DNA of 64,000 nucleotides, from the NCBI RefSeq assembly GCF_009362785.1, contig NZ_WHNQ01000008.1, positions 186,001 to 250,000 of the forward strand, in the 5' to 3' direction. Source of the DNA: Paraburkholderia atlantica (GTDB lineage: Bacteria > Pseudomonadota > Gammaproteobacteria > Burkholderiales > Burkholderiaceae). Position numbers and translations under genes: made by a program. This document shows, one piece after another, positions 45,332 through 54,651 of the stretch (positions are counted from its first letter, which is position 1; every line of letters starts with the position of its first letter). A model generated the notes under the pieces. That model had not been told where the DNA came from and did not search any database. It was given only the letters and a program-made list of their open reading frames with translations.

Positions 45332-46205
45332 AAGATCACGAAGAGACGGCCGTTGGATTTGAAAGCGCTCGGTGCCTCGAGTTGAATGACGGGATGGGGT
45401 CGTGCTGAGTCGGTCGCGTGAGGCAGAGGTCGGCCATCAGCGGCCATTCGGCTCGGCTCTCGCACAGCCCTGCGAACGTCTGCTCCGCATGTCGTACTTG
45501 CCGTATGGCGTGCAGTCAGCATCGCCCAGCTGTCAGCACGTCAATCCCGGGCTTTGCTTGCCCAATAGCGACAGGGGGAAGCATTGATAATGTTCAACGT
45601 GGTACGGCGAGGAAGCGCGTCCCGCGCGGTCGGCTCACAAACTTTCGACGGCCCTGAGCAATTCAATAACCGCGGCCTTGACGACCTGCCACGTCGCTTT
45701 GATCCGTTCGAATACTGGCGACTGCGCTACGCGCATCTGGATGAGCGGTCCTGTCCCGATCGCAATCGAACTCCTGGCAGCCCACCCACCTCGATCCCCA
45801 GTGGTGGAAGGCCTGTGGCGGCAGGCGGAAAGTACTGGTCGCCTCGGACCAGGAGCAGATCCGAGTGACCGGCAGGCGATGGCACCGGCACCGACTCCCA
45901 AGAAGAAGCGCCGCGGATTGACACGGTAAAGGTGACGATCCTGCAAGAGAGCACGGTTTGCACGCCAAAGGCGACGAATGCGGTGGCGGAGGCTGGTGGC
46001 TCCAGCTCCGAACTTACCCTGCGGCTAACGCGCAACCGCTTCGAAGCCCTCGACCGGTTCCCGATCAATCGCAAAGCTCAAATCCATAGAGGCTCATCGC
46101 CGGCCTCTGCCACAGCTGCTTATTGCAATGATGCTCTCGGCCTTTCAGCCGCGACGGCGCGGAGCAGCTTGAAGAGGCGCAACACGACCTCGTCGAATTT
46201 CGCTC
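45332..46205. other. Gene-poor stretch with no supportable gene
   Basis: 874 bases between the PrpD-like gene and the convergent D-2-hydroxyacid dehydrogenase. Only short frames without ribosome sites or recognisable sequence are present. One plus-strand frame around 45760-45915 has stretches such as VLVASDQEQIRVTGRRW that could be a decayed transposase or other gene, but this is not firm. I see no terminal inverted repeats. Confidence 0.5.
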
Positions 46206-47138
46206 TCAGCGCCGCGCATAATGCTGTTCGATGCCTTGCGCGAGCTGTGTGACGAGCCGCTGCATCGCCACCTGAGTCCGCCATGCGACATGTGGAGTCA
46301 CGATCAGATCCTTGCGCGCGCTGGCTAACAGCGGATGATTCACCGCTGGCGGCTCCTGTTCGAGGACGTCGAGCGCGGCATTCGCGATCAGCTTGCGGTC
46401 GAGCGCCTCGATCAGCGCCCCCTCGTCGACGATGCCGCCGCGCGCGGCGTTCACGAGCGACGCGCTGCGCTTCATCCGCTCGAATTCGGCGAGACCGAAC
46501 AAATGCCGCGTTTCGTCGGTAAGCGGGCAGTGCAGGCTGATGACATCCGCCTCGCGCAGCACCTCGTCGAATGCAGCGTAGCCTTCGCGCACCGCCCGGG
46601 CGTGCCTGCGCTCGGCGAAGAGCACACGCATGCCGAACGCGCGCGCCAGTTCGGCGAGTCGCTTTCCGCCGTGACCGGCGCCGACGATGCCGAGCGTCGA
46701 ACCGTGCAGATCCTCGATCGGATGCAGTTCTGCGTAAAAAGTGGCGGACCCGCTCCAGCCTCCAGCATAGACGTCGTTCCAGTAAGGAACCAGGTTGCGG
46801 CGCAGCGCGAGCATCAGTGCGAACGCGTGCTCCGGCACGGAGATCGTCGAATAGCCCGGACATGCGACTACTTCGATGTTCCGTTCGCGGCATGTTTTCA
46901 CATCCAGATGATTGACGCCTGCGGCCGGCACGCCGATCACTTCCAGTTGCGGCAACTGCGCGAGCACCTTCCCGGTCAGCGGCACCTTGTTGGTCACGAC
47001 GATCTGCGCGTCGCGGCAGCGCTGTACCACCTGTTCTTGCGTAGTGGACGAATATTCGACCCAGCGATGCGGGAACGGAAATTCGGGTAGATCGGCCGAC
47101 AGCGTCGCGCGGTCCAGAAAGACTATGGTTTTCAACAA
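46206..47138 (-). CDS. D-2-hydroxyacid dehydrogenase
   Basis: 310 aa. NAD-binding loop GIVGAGHGGKRL lies near residue 150, NAARGGIVDE holds the substrate-binding Arg, EQEPP the Glu, and PHVAW the catalytic His: all family hallmarks. Members reduce 2-keto acids or hydroxypyruvate, or oxidise D-2-hydroxy acids. Here it lies 15 bp after the GntR gene in the minus-strand operon with the TRAP importer, so it probably converts an imported acid or a cleavage product. Specificity cannot be read from the sequence. Confidence 0.88.
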   Translation of the reverse strand: MLKTIVFLDRATLSADLPEFPFPHRWVEYSSTTQEQVVQRCRDAQIVVTNKVPLTGKVLAQLPQLEVIGVPAAGVNHLDVKTCRERNIEVVACPGYSTISVPEHAFALMLALRRNLVPYWNDVYAGGWSGSATFYAELHPIEDLHGSTLGIVGAGHGGKRLAELARAFGMRVLFAERRHARAVREGYAAFDEVLREADVISLHCPLTDETRHLFGLAEFERMKRSASLVNAARGGIVDEGALIEALDRKLIANAALDVLEQEPPAVNHPLLASARKDLIVTPHVAWRTQVAMQRLVTQLAQGIEQHYARR

Positions 47139-47153
47139 GCTACTCCAGGCTCA

Positions 47154-47864
47154 TTAACGTTCGGACCGGCTCGTGGACACGGTGTCGAGCATGCGCTTTT
47201 TGCCCGTCTGCACGTGATTCTCGAAAGCCTGTGCAGCCGCGTCGGCCTGACCCGCACGCAGCGCCTCGAAAAGCTCGCGGTGTTCTTTGGCGGAACGCTG
47301 CATCTGCGCGAACGAATAGACGCCTTTGTGAATGTAAAGCGTCAGTTCATCTGCGACAGCCTGGTTGATCGTGATCAGCCGCGGATTCTTGGTCGCTGCC
47401 ATTAGTTGACGGTGGAACTCGGTGTTCAGACTCTGATACAGAGGGGCGTTGCGCTCAGCCACGGCGAAGTCCATCTTGTCAACGAGAAGGCTCAGCGACT
47501 GCTCCTCGTCGGTGGTCAGACGCAGAGCGGCGAGACGTCCCGCGGTGCGTGCGAGCCCTGCTCGAATCTCGTAGAGATCCATCGCCTCTTCGAGCGACAG
47601 CCGCCGTACTTCGGCGCCACGATTCGGGACGATTCGCACGAGCCCCGCCTGCTCGAGCGAGCGCAGGGCCTCCCGCGCTGAATTACGGCCGACGCCGATC
47701 TGGTTTGCGAGCGCCTGCTCATTCACGCGTTCACCGGGGCGCAAGTCGCCCCGCTGAATCATGGCGCGCACCTGTTCGCGAATGTCTTCCAGCTTCGACG
47801 CAATTACCTCGGGCGCTCGCGCGTTCCCCTTGCCGTTCAGTTCACTGTCAAACGCGTTTTTCAT
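47154..47864 (-). CDS. GntR-family regulator (FCD type)
   Basis: 236 aa. Winged helix at about residues 25-95 (LRPGERVNEQALANQIGVGR then NSAREALRSLEQAG), followed by an FCD effector domain (YEIRAGLARTAGRLAALRLT and HRQLMAATKNPRL). It likely represses this catabolic locus until an acid inducer binds. The ATG at 47864 has AAGG 8 bases upstream; a second ATG at 47870 would add two residues. A strong palindrome in the divergent promoter region (51006-51023) is a candidate operator. Confidence 0.9.
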   Translation of the reverse strand: MKNAFDSELNGKGNARAPEVIASKLEDIREQVRAMIQRGDLRPGERVNEQALANQIGVGRNSAREALRSLEQAGLVRIVPNRGAEVRRLSLEEAMDLYEIRAGLARTAGRLAALRLTTDEEQSLSLLVDKMDFAVAERNAPLYQSLNTEFHRQLMAATKNPRLITINQAVADELTLYIHKGVYSFAQMQRSAKEHRELFEALRAGQADAAAQAFENHVQTGKKRMLDTVSTSRSER

Positions 47865-47896
47865 GTCCATTGCCTTTTTTGTGCCATTCGATACAT

Positions 47897-49810
47897 TTAT
47901 TTTGCCTGCAGAAAACCCGTCGATACCCACGGAACCAGCACTATCACGATGAGGGCCACCGCCAAAGCCCCCAGATACGGCCAAACGCGGCGCATCGCGG
48001 TGGACGGGTCGACCTTGCTGACCGCGCACGCCGCATAAAAGCCAAGGCCAAGCGGGGGGGCGAACAGGCCCAGTCCCATCGCGAACACCACGACCATTGC
48101 GTAGTGCACGTCCGAGATGCCCATCGCGCGCGCAATCGGGAACAGGAGCGGCCCGAACAGTACGATTGCCGGAATTCCTTCCAGAAAGCTGCCGAGCATC
48201 ACGAACGTAATCGCGGAGATCGCCAGGAAGCCCAGTTTGCCCCCGGGCGCAGCCATCATCAACGTGGCGAGTTGCGCGGAGAAGCCTGACTGCGTGAGCG
48301 CCCATCCCATCGCCGTGGCACACCCGATGATGATCAGTATCGCGCCAGACAGCGACGCCGTTTCCACCAGAATAGGATAGAGCCGGCTCCAGTCGAAGCG
48401 GCGATACAGTAGCAAACCCACCGCACAGGTGTAAGCCACGCCGATTGTCGCCACTTCCGTCGCCGTCGCAATGCCTTCCACCACAGCCGCGCGGATCACG
48501 AAGGGCAGCGCGAGCGCAGGCAGCGAGATCAGGAATGCGCGGCCGACCTGGGCCCGCGAGGCCCGTTGCACGCCTTGGAGGATTTCCCCGCGGCTTCTGA
48601 ACCACACGACTGCCGCGAGTGCTACCGCGCCGACCACGGCCGGCATGAAGCCGCCTGTGAACAGCGCGGCAATCGAAACGCCGGTTACCGATCCAATCGT
48701 GATCAGCACGAGGCTGGGCGGAATGGTTTCCGACATGGCCGCCGCCGAACTGAGCATTGCGACGAGGTCGCCTTCATTCGCACCGCGCTTTTTCATTTCC
48801 GGGAACAGGCCCGGCGCGAGCGCAGCCATATCGGCCACCTTCGAGCCGGAGATGCCGGAGACGAGGTACATGGCGCCGATCAGCACATAGGCGAGGCCGC
48901 CACGCTTGTGCCCGATCAGCGAAGCGAGGAAACGGATCATCGCTTCTGCAAGCCCCATCGCTTCCATGAGCGCGCCTAGCAGGATGAACAGCGGGACGGC
49001 GAGCAGGATCAGGCCCGACATCCCCTGATTCATGGTACTCACGACGATCGTCAACGGCGCGCCGGTGACGGCTGCGAGATAAGCAAACGTGCACACCCCG
49101 AAGGCGACCATGATCGGCACACCGAGACAGATGATCGTGACTACGCCGACGGCGAAAAAAAGGACCAGGCTGACTGCGGTCAGTGGCGCGAGCGCTTGCC
49201 GTGCGAAATAGAGCGCAATTGCGACCGCGGCCACCAGCGCGAACGCCTTCACGCAATCGCGCAGTGACGAGCGCTCGAGCAACCGCGTAACGGCGAGCAC
49301 GAGCATCAGCACGGCCGCCACGGGAATCGCGGCCGCGGGGATGGCATTCGGCAGATCGAGCGCCGGCGTGCTGATGATCCATTCGTCCATCGCCCAGTCG
49401 GTTGCCGGCCGTACCAGCAGCAGCACGAAAGTCATCACGATGAAATTTCCAAGCGTTTCCGCGAACGCGCGGTTTTGCGGGGACATTCTGGCGACGAACA
49501 TCGTCAGCCGCAGATGTTCGCCGCGCCGCAACGCCACCACTGCGCCGAGCATCGACAGCCAGATGAACAGGATCGACGCGAGTTCGTCACCCCAGATCAA
49601 TGGAGCCTGCAGCACGTAGCGACAGAAAACGTTGGTGAGCAGCAGCACCACTTCGGCCACTAGCAGCAACGCAGCGGGCACTTCGGTGATCCACTTGATG
49701 GCCGTTTCGAGTGCGCTGCCGACGCGCACAACCTTCGATGCCGCATGTCGTTCCTTCGGCGCGCCCATGTCGTGGGCGAACACCTGCTCGGGATGAACTC
49801 GGGAAGTCAT
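47897..49810 (-). CDS. TRAP transporter with fused small and large membrane subunits (DctQ-DctM)
   Basis: 637 aa. The first 170 residues have four membrane helices and RYVLQAPLIWGDELASILFIWLSMLGA (in part), the DctQ hallmark. From about residue 205 the DctM domain follows, with SGSKVADMAALAPGLFPEM and PLGLGFYAA near the C-terminus. Together with the upstream binding protein it imports an organic acid using the sodium or proton gradient. Start ATG 49810 has AGGAGAG; an ATG at 49885 overlaps the DctP gene. The fusion itself is known in the family. Confidence 0.9.
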   Translation of the reverse strand: MTSRVHPEQVFAHDMGAPKERHAASKVVRVGSALETAIKWITEVPAALLLVAEVVLLLTNVFCRYVLQAPLIWGDELASILFIWLSMLGAVVALRRGEHLRLTMFVARMSPQNRAFAETLGNFIVMTFVLLLVRPATDWAMDEWIISTPALDLPNAIPAAAIPVAAVLMLVLAVTRLLERSSLRDCVKAFALVAAVAIALYFARQALAPLTAVSLVLFFAVGVVTIICLGVPIMVAFGVCTFAYLAAVTGAPLTIVVSTMNQGMSGLILLAVPLFILLGALMEAMGLAEAMIRFLASLIGHKRGGLAYVLIGAMYLVSGISGSKVADMAALAPGLFPEMKKRGANEGDLVAMLSSAAAMSETIPPSLVLITIGSVTGVSIAALFTGGFMPAVVGAVALAAVVWFRSRGEILQGVQRASRAQVGRAFLISLPALALPFVIRAAVVEGIATATEVATIGVAYTCAVGLLLYRRFDWSRLYPILVETASLSGAILIIIGCATAMGWALTQSGFSAQLATLMMAAPGGKLGFLAISAITFVMLGSFLEGIPAIVLFGPLLFPIARAMGISDVHYAMVVVFAMGLGLFAPPLGLGFYAACAVSKVDPSTAMRRVWPYLGALAVALIVIVLVPWVSTGFLQAK

Positions 49811-49845
49811 GACTCGCTCTCCTGAAACTTTTCGGTGGTCCGCGC

Positions 49846-50874
49846 TCATGCGAGCTTCTGCGTGTACTTCTCGAGCAACGCCCACGCTTCATCGCCGTAT
49901 TTCTTGCGCCACTGGTCGTAGAAGCCGGCCTTTTGCAGCGAGGCGCGGAACGGCTGGATATCGGGCTTGTTGAACGCCATTCCGTGTGACTGCAACTTCC
50001 CGATCAGCGACGTGCTCAGTGCGGCGACGTCCGCGCGTTCAGCCACCGCGGCCGCATTCAGGTGTTTCGCCACGATCGTCTGCAAGTCCGGCGGCAGCTT
50101 GCCCCAGGACCGCGCGTTGCCGAGGAACCAGAAGCCGTCCCAGATATGGCCGGTCAACGAGCAGAACTTCTGGACTTCATAGAAGCGTCCGGTTTCGATC
50201 AGCGCGAGGGGGTTTTCTTCTGCATCAACGACCTTGGTTTGCAGCGCCGAATACGCCTCGCTGAAGTTGATGCTGGTGGGCGAGGCGTCGAGCGCCTTGA
50301 ACATCGAGGTCCAAAGGGGGCTGACCGGCACGCGAATCTTTAGGCCTTTCAGGTCGGCCGGGCTTTGCACCGGCTTGACCGAGCTCGTGAGATGCCGAAA
50401 GCCGTTGTCCCACGGTTTCTCCATCGCGACGAGCCCGACCTTCGAGATCGCCGTGCGGATGTGGCTCCCGAGCTCGCCGTCCATTGCTGCCCACACCTGG
50501 TTGTAGTCCTTGAACGCGAAGCCGATGCCGTTGATCGCCGAGACCGGCACGAGCGTCGACAGCACCACGCCACCCTGGGTCAGGAAGTCGATGGCGCCCG
50601 ATCGAACCTGCGACAGCATGTCGGTATCCGTGCCCATCTGACCGTTCGGGAAAATCTGCAACTCGACGCGGCCGCCGGATTCCTTGTTGATGGCGTCCGC
50701 GGCTTCTTTCGCGCGAACGTTGAGCGGATGGGACAACGCGAGGTTGTTCGCGTACTTCAGCTTGAACTGCGCGGTCTGCGCCCGAGCGAGCGACGGCAAG
50801 GCGCCGGTCCCCATCGCCGCCACCGTGGCGGCCCCGAGCGTTTGAAGAAAGGTACGACGGGAATACAAACTCAT
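49846..50874 (-). CDS. TRAP transporter periplasmic binding protein (DctP type)
   Basis: 342 aa with a twin-arginine-like signal (YSRRTFLQTLGAATVAAMG, cleavage near ARA). The mature part has LKYANNLALSHPLNVRAKEA, the GGRVELQIFPNGQMGTDTDM stretch and KIRVPVSPLW with the substrate-binding Arg region. It captures the acid substrate for the fused DctQM permease encoded 35 bp downstream. First gene of the minus-strand operon. The substrate is likely a carboxylate but is not identifiable by eye. Confidence 0.9.
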   Translation of the reverse strand: MSLYSRRTFLQTLGAATVAAMGTGALPSLARAQTAQFKLKYANNLALSHPLNVRAKEAADAINKESGGRVELQIFPNGQMGTDTDMLSQVRSGAIDFLTQGGVVLSTLVPVSAINGIGFAFKDYNQVWAAMDGELGSHIRTAISKVGLVAMEKPWDNGFRHLTSSVKPVQSPADLKGLKIRVPVSPLWTSMFKALDASPTSINFSEAYSALQTKVVDAEENPLALIETGRFYEVQKFCSLTGHIWDGFWFLGNARSWGKLPPDLQTIVAKHLNAAAVAERADVAALSTSLIGKLQSHGMAFNKPDIQPFRASLQKAGFYDQWRKKYGDEAWALLEKYTQKLA

Positions 50875-51005
50875 TTTCGTCTCGCTCCATGGAAAGAAAG
50901 TGCTGATGACGCATTCGGCGGCGCCGGTGGCGTTCTTTTTGTGAACCTCGTCGACTGAAAGTGCATGCGACGAATGATATTTCGCTGACACACACTCTAA
51001 AAGTG

Positions 51006-51023
51006 TTGACACTTCGGTGTCAA
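51006..51023. promoter_or_regulatory. Palindromic operator candidate in the divergent promoter
   Basis: TTGACAC-TTCG-GTGTCAA is a perfect 7-bp inverted repeat about 100 bases before the aldehyde dehydrogenase gene and 130 bases from the TRAP operon start. The left arm also reads as a -35 box (TTGACA). ATATAAG (51031-51037) may be part of a -10 element, though spacing is longer than normal. GntR binding here would control both directions. Confidence 0.55.
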
Positions 51024-51118
51024 GGTGTTGATATAAGAAAAAGAGTGCATACAAAGTGAACCCCGGGAAAGCACCTACCAAGCCGGGAACATCTGGGACA
51101 CCTGTCAGGAGGAAGCAA

Positions 51119-52600
51119 ATGGAACTAGAGGGGCACTACCGCGAGCACGGCTTGCTGCTCGGGGGCCGCTGGCAAGCCGCGACGGCTGACAACGGCCAGC
51201 TTTCGATCAATCCGGCGACGCAACAGCGGCTGGGCTATCTGCCGCTGGCTACGCAGGCACAGGTCACCGAGGCCATCGGCGCCGCGACCGACGCGTCAGC
51301 CGCAATGCGCAAGCTCACGCCGTGGGAGCGCTCAGCACTGCTGCGCCGGGCTGCGGCGCTCATCCGCGAACGCACGCCGCAACTCGCGCGAATCGTCGCG
51401 CTGGAAACAGGCAAGCCGATCGCACAGGCCAGCGGGGAAGCGAATGCGTCCGCAGAGTCGATCGACTGGTTCGCCGATGAAGCGCGCCGTGTGTTTGGTA
51501 TGTCTTACGAAAGTCGCGTCAAGGGCGGACGGTATCTGGTGCATTACGAGCCGCTCGGGGTGGTCGCCGCTTTTACGCCGTGGAATTTCCCGCTGCTACT
51601 GCTGGCCCGCAAGATGGGTCCGGCGCTGGCTGCCGGCAACACGATCGTGATCCGGCCGTCGAACGAAGCGGCCGGGGCGACGATGGCACTGGTGCGCTGT
51701 TTCGTCGATGCCGGGTTTCCCGAGGGCGCGGTCAATCTGGTGATCGGCAAAGCCGACTCAATTACGCCGACGATCATGGCCGACCCGCGCGTGGCGAAGA
51801 TCAGCTTCACCGGCTCGGTGCCTGTCGGCCGTCAGATCGTCGAAATGTCCGCGAAGACCCTCAAAAAGGTCACGATGGAACTTGGCGGCCATGCGCCCGT
51901 GATCGTGCATCGCGACGCCGACATCGGCGCATTTGCGCACCTCGCGTCACTCGGCAAGTTCCGCAATGCGGGCCAGGTTTGCGCGTCGCCGACACGTTTT
52001 TACATCCACGAATCGATCTTCGACAAGACCGTGAAGGCGCTGGTCGAGCGCTCCAAAGCGCTTCGCGTCGGCGATCCGTTGCAGCAGGACACCGATCTCG
52101 GTCCGCTGACCACGTCGAAGCGTCGCGACGCGATCGAACGTCTGGTCGATGAAGCCGTGAGTGAAGGCGCCAGCGTGCTATGCGGTGGCCGGCGCCCCTC
52201 GCAATTCGGTCGCGGCTGGTTCTACGAGCCGACGCTCGTCGCCAACCCCGCTTCGCACATCGGCCTGATGAACGACGAGCCGTTCGGCCCGGTCGGAACG
52301 CTCACCCCGTTCGCGACGATGGACGAAGTCATCACCGAGGCGAACCGGCTGCCGTTCGCGCTCGCGGCGTACGTCTTCACGCGCTCGATGCGCAACACGC
52401 TGGAAACCACGGAGCGCTTGCAGGCCGGCGTGGTAGGCGTGAACACGTTCGTGGCATCGACGGCGGAGACGCCATTCGGCGGCAGCAAGGACAGCGGGTT
52501 CGGACGCGAAGGCGGACCGAACGCGATCCGCGACTACATGGACACCAAATTCATCAACCTCGAACTGGCGAACGACGAGCCTCTCGACGGCACCGCCTGA
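51119..52600 (+). CDS. NAD(P)-dependent aldehyde dehydrogenase, succinate-semialdehyde dehydrogenase-like
   Basis: 493 aa. The catalytic Glu is in ELGGH (about 255) and the catalytic Cys in GQVCASP (about 288); TPWNFPLLLLARKMGPALAAGNT and the cofactor loop SFTGSVPVGRQI are present. Similarity is greatest to the GabD/SSADH subgroup. GGAGG lies before the ATG at 51119; the ATG at 51056 has no ribosome site. It is the first gene of the plus-strand operon and is followed directly by the HpcH/HpaI aldolase, so it probably oxidises the aldehyde that the aldolase releases. Confidence 0.88.
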   Translation: MELEGHYREHGLLLGGRWQAATADNGQLSINPATQQRLGYLPLATQAQVTEAIGAATDASAAMRKLTPWERSALLRRAAALIRERTPQLARIVALETGKPIAQASGEANASAESIDWFADEARRVFGMSYESRVKGGRYLVHYEPLGVVAAFTPWNFPLLLLARKMGPALAAGNTIVIRPSNEAAGATMALVRCFVDAGFPEGAVNLVIGKADSITPTIMADPRVAKISFTGSVPVGRQIVEMSAKTLKKVTMELGGHAPVIVHRDADIGAFAHLASLGKFRNAGQVCASPTRFYIHESIFDKTVKALVERSKALRVGDPLQQDTDLGPLTTSKRRDAIERLVDEAVSEGASVLCGGRRPSQFGRGWFYEPTLVANPASHIGLMNDEPFGPVGTLTPFATMDEVITEANRLPFALAAYVFTRSMRNTLETTERLQAGVVGVNTFVASTAETPFGGSKDSGFGREGGPNAIRDYMDTKFINLELANDEPLDGTA

Positions 52601-52612
52601 ATGGAATCCCTC

Positions 52613-53437
52613 ATGAGAACCATCAAGAATCACGCGAAAGCGCAACTCGCCGCGGGTGAACTGGCACTCGGCATGGGGCTGCGCCAGGCCCGCACCGTCG
52701 ACATCGCGCAGATCGCGCAGACGGCGGGCTTCGACTGGCTGTTCATCGATATGGAACACAATTCGATGGACGTCGACACGGCCGCGCAGATTTGCGCGGC
52801 CGCTCTGGTGGGCGGTGTGACGCCGATCATCCGCGTGCCGGGGCACGAGCCGTTCCACGCCACTCGACTGCTCGATACCGGCGCAATGGGCATCGTGGTG
52901 CCGCACGTGAGTACGCCCGAACAGGCCGCGCGGATCGCCGACATGTGCCGCTTCCCGCCTGCCGGCGGGCGGTCGATCCCCGGCATGTTGCCGCAGGTCG
53001 GCTTCCAGGCTCTTCCGATCGCCGATGTGGTTCGCGCGATCAACGAAGAGGTGCTGGTCGTGGCGATGATCGAGACCCGCGAAGGTCTCGAGAACGCCGA
53101 CGCGATCGCGGCGGTGCCCGGCATCGACGTGCTGCTGGTCGGCGCGACCGATCTCGCGGCGGATCTCGGTATCACCGGACAACTCGGCCATGTGCGCGTA
53201 GCGGCCGCCGTCGACGCGGTGTGCGCCGCATGTCACCGGCACGGCAAGGTGCCGGGCGTCGGCGGGGTGTACGACGAGGCACTGATGACCGCCTACGTGC
53301 AAAAAGGCGCGCGTTTCATTCTCAGCGGCTCGGATCTTGCGTTCCTGATGACGGGGGCGAAGTCGCGTTCGGAGATGCTGCGTGCAATCCCGCTCGGCCA
53401 AGCCGAACAAGACATGGCTCAACGCAAGGCGTCCTGA
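52613..53437 (+). CDS. HpcH/HpaI family aldolase
   Basis: 274 aa. FDWLFIDMEHNSMD (near residue 40), MIETREGLENADAI with the metal-binding Glu (near 150), and GATDLAADLG (metal-binding Asp) identify this TIM-barrel class II pyruvate aldolase family. It would split a 4-hydroxy-2-oxo acid into pyruvate and an aldehyde. The ATG at 52613 has GGAA upstream; the ATG at 52601, directly after the previous stop, lacks a site. Partnered with the aldehyde dehydrogenase upstream. It is followed by an acyl-CoA dehydrogenase after 20 bp. Confidence 0.88.
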   Translation: MRTIKNHAKAQLAAGELALGMGLRQARTVDIAQIAQTAGFDWLFIDMEHNSMDVDTAAQICAAALVGGVTPIIRVPGHEPFHATRLLDTGAMGIVVPHVSTPEQAARIADMCRFPPAGGRSIPGMLPQVGFQALPIADVVRAINEEVLVVAMIETREGLENADAIAAVPGIDVLLVGATDLAADLGITGQLGHVRVAAAVDAVCAACHRHGKVPGVGGVYDEALMTAYVQKGARFILSGSDLAFLMTGAKSRSEMLRAIPLGQAEQDMAQRKAS

Positions 53438-53457
53438 TCGGACAAGGAGGAGACAGA

Positions 53458-54639
53458 GTGAATCCCGAATACGCAAGCAATCTGGTCAACCGGCGTGACC
53501 TGAAACCCTATCTGAATGCCGATCAATTCGAATTTCGAGATTCGGTGAATCGGGTGCTGACGCGCCATGCATCGCCGGAGTACGTTCGCCAGTGCGACGA
53601 AGAGAAGCGCTTCCCACAGGAACTCGTGAACGTGGCCGCCGCACAGGGCTGGTTCGGCATCACGCTGCCTGAAGCGTACGGCGGCGTCGGCGGCTATCTC
53701 GACATGGCCGCCTATCTGGAGGTCGTCGCGTATCACACCATCGCGCTCGCGCGCTTCTGGAACGCCAACGTGAACATGGTGGGCGGCGCGCTGGCGCGGT
53801 TCGCTCCCGACGATATCAAGGCCATGGTGTTGCCGAAGCTAGCCGAAGGGCGTGCCTTTCTTGCCTTCGCACTGAGCGAAAACGGCTCCGGCTCGGATGC
53901 CGCGTCGCTGACGACGCGCGGCGTGGCCGACGGAAACGACTTCATTCTCGACGGCACCAAGATGTGGATTTCCGGCGCGCTGCAGGCCGACTACATTCTG
54001 ACCGCGGTGCGCACCAATCCGGAAGCGAAGAAGCACGACGGCATCAGTCTTTTCCTCGTACCGAAGGAATCCGGAGGCCTGAGCATCAATCCGATCGATT
54101 TGCTCGGCGGCCACGCTATCCGGACCTGCGAAGTGGTGTACGACGGAGTGCGTGTCCCGAAAGAAATGATCGTTGGCGGCCTGCACGTGGGTTGGAAGAA
54201 GCTCACCGCGGTGCTGTCGAAGGAGCGCATCGCGTTGTCGGCGATGTGCGTGGGCGGCGCGCAGGCGGCAATCGATCTTGCGCGCTGGTATGCGAACGAC
54301 CGCAAACAGTTCGGGCAGTCGATCATCGATTTCCAGGCCGTGTCGCATCTGCTCGCCGATATGCAGACGCGCGTGGATGCCGCTCGCCTGATGGCGTTTC
54401 GGGCGGCGAAGCTGCTCGACGAAGGCGAAAGCTGCGACGTGGAGTCGTCGCAGGCGAAGTACTTCGCGTCGGACACCTACGTGCAGGTCGCGACCGACGG
54501 CATCCAGATCATGGGTGCCAATGGCTACTCCGCCGAATACGCGATGCAGCGTCATTACCGCGAAGCCAAGATGTTCCAGATCTTCGGCGGCACCAATCAA
54601 ATTCAGCGCAACATCGTGGCGCGCGCGCTCAAATCGTAA
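53458..54639 (+). CDS. Acyl-CoA dehydrogenase (GTG start)
   Basis: 393 aa from the GTG at 53458, which has a strong AAGGAGG site; no ATG start fits. FALSENGSGSDAASLTT and KMWISGALQADYI are FAD/substrate-binding stretches, and KQFGQSIIDFQAVSHLLADM is in the C-terminal helix domain. At the C-terminus QIFGGTNQIQRN has Gly where many acyl-CoA dehydrogenases have the catalytic Glu (YEGT); other subgroups place the base elsewhere. It would desaturate the CoA ester made by the CoA-transferase downstream and pass electrons to the ETF encoded in the same operon. Confidence 0.88.
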   Translation: MNPEYASNLVNRRDLKPYLNADQFEFRDSVNRVLTRHASPEYVRQCDEEKRFPQELVNVAAAQGWFGITLPEAYGGVGGYLDMAAYLEVVAYHTIALARFWNANVNMVGGALARFAPDDIKAMVLPKLAEGRAFLAFALSENGSGSDAASLTTRGVADGNDFILDGTKMWISGALQADYILTAVRTNPEAKKHDGISLFLVPKESGGLSINPIDLLGGHAIRTCEVVYDGVRVPKEMIVGGLHVGWKKLTAVLSKERIALSAMCVGGAQAAIDLARWYANDRKQFGQSIIDFQAVSHLLADMQTRVDAARLMAFRAAKLLDEGESCDVESSQAKYFASDTYVQVATDGIQIMGANGYSAEYAMQRHYREAKMFQIFGGTNQIQRNIVARALKS

Positions 54640-54651
54640 GCGGAGACAGAC

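Noticed and set aside
45678..45929. Short frames as a transposase remnant
   Set aside because: No known motif, no inverted repeats and no ribosome site; only suspicion remains.
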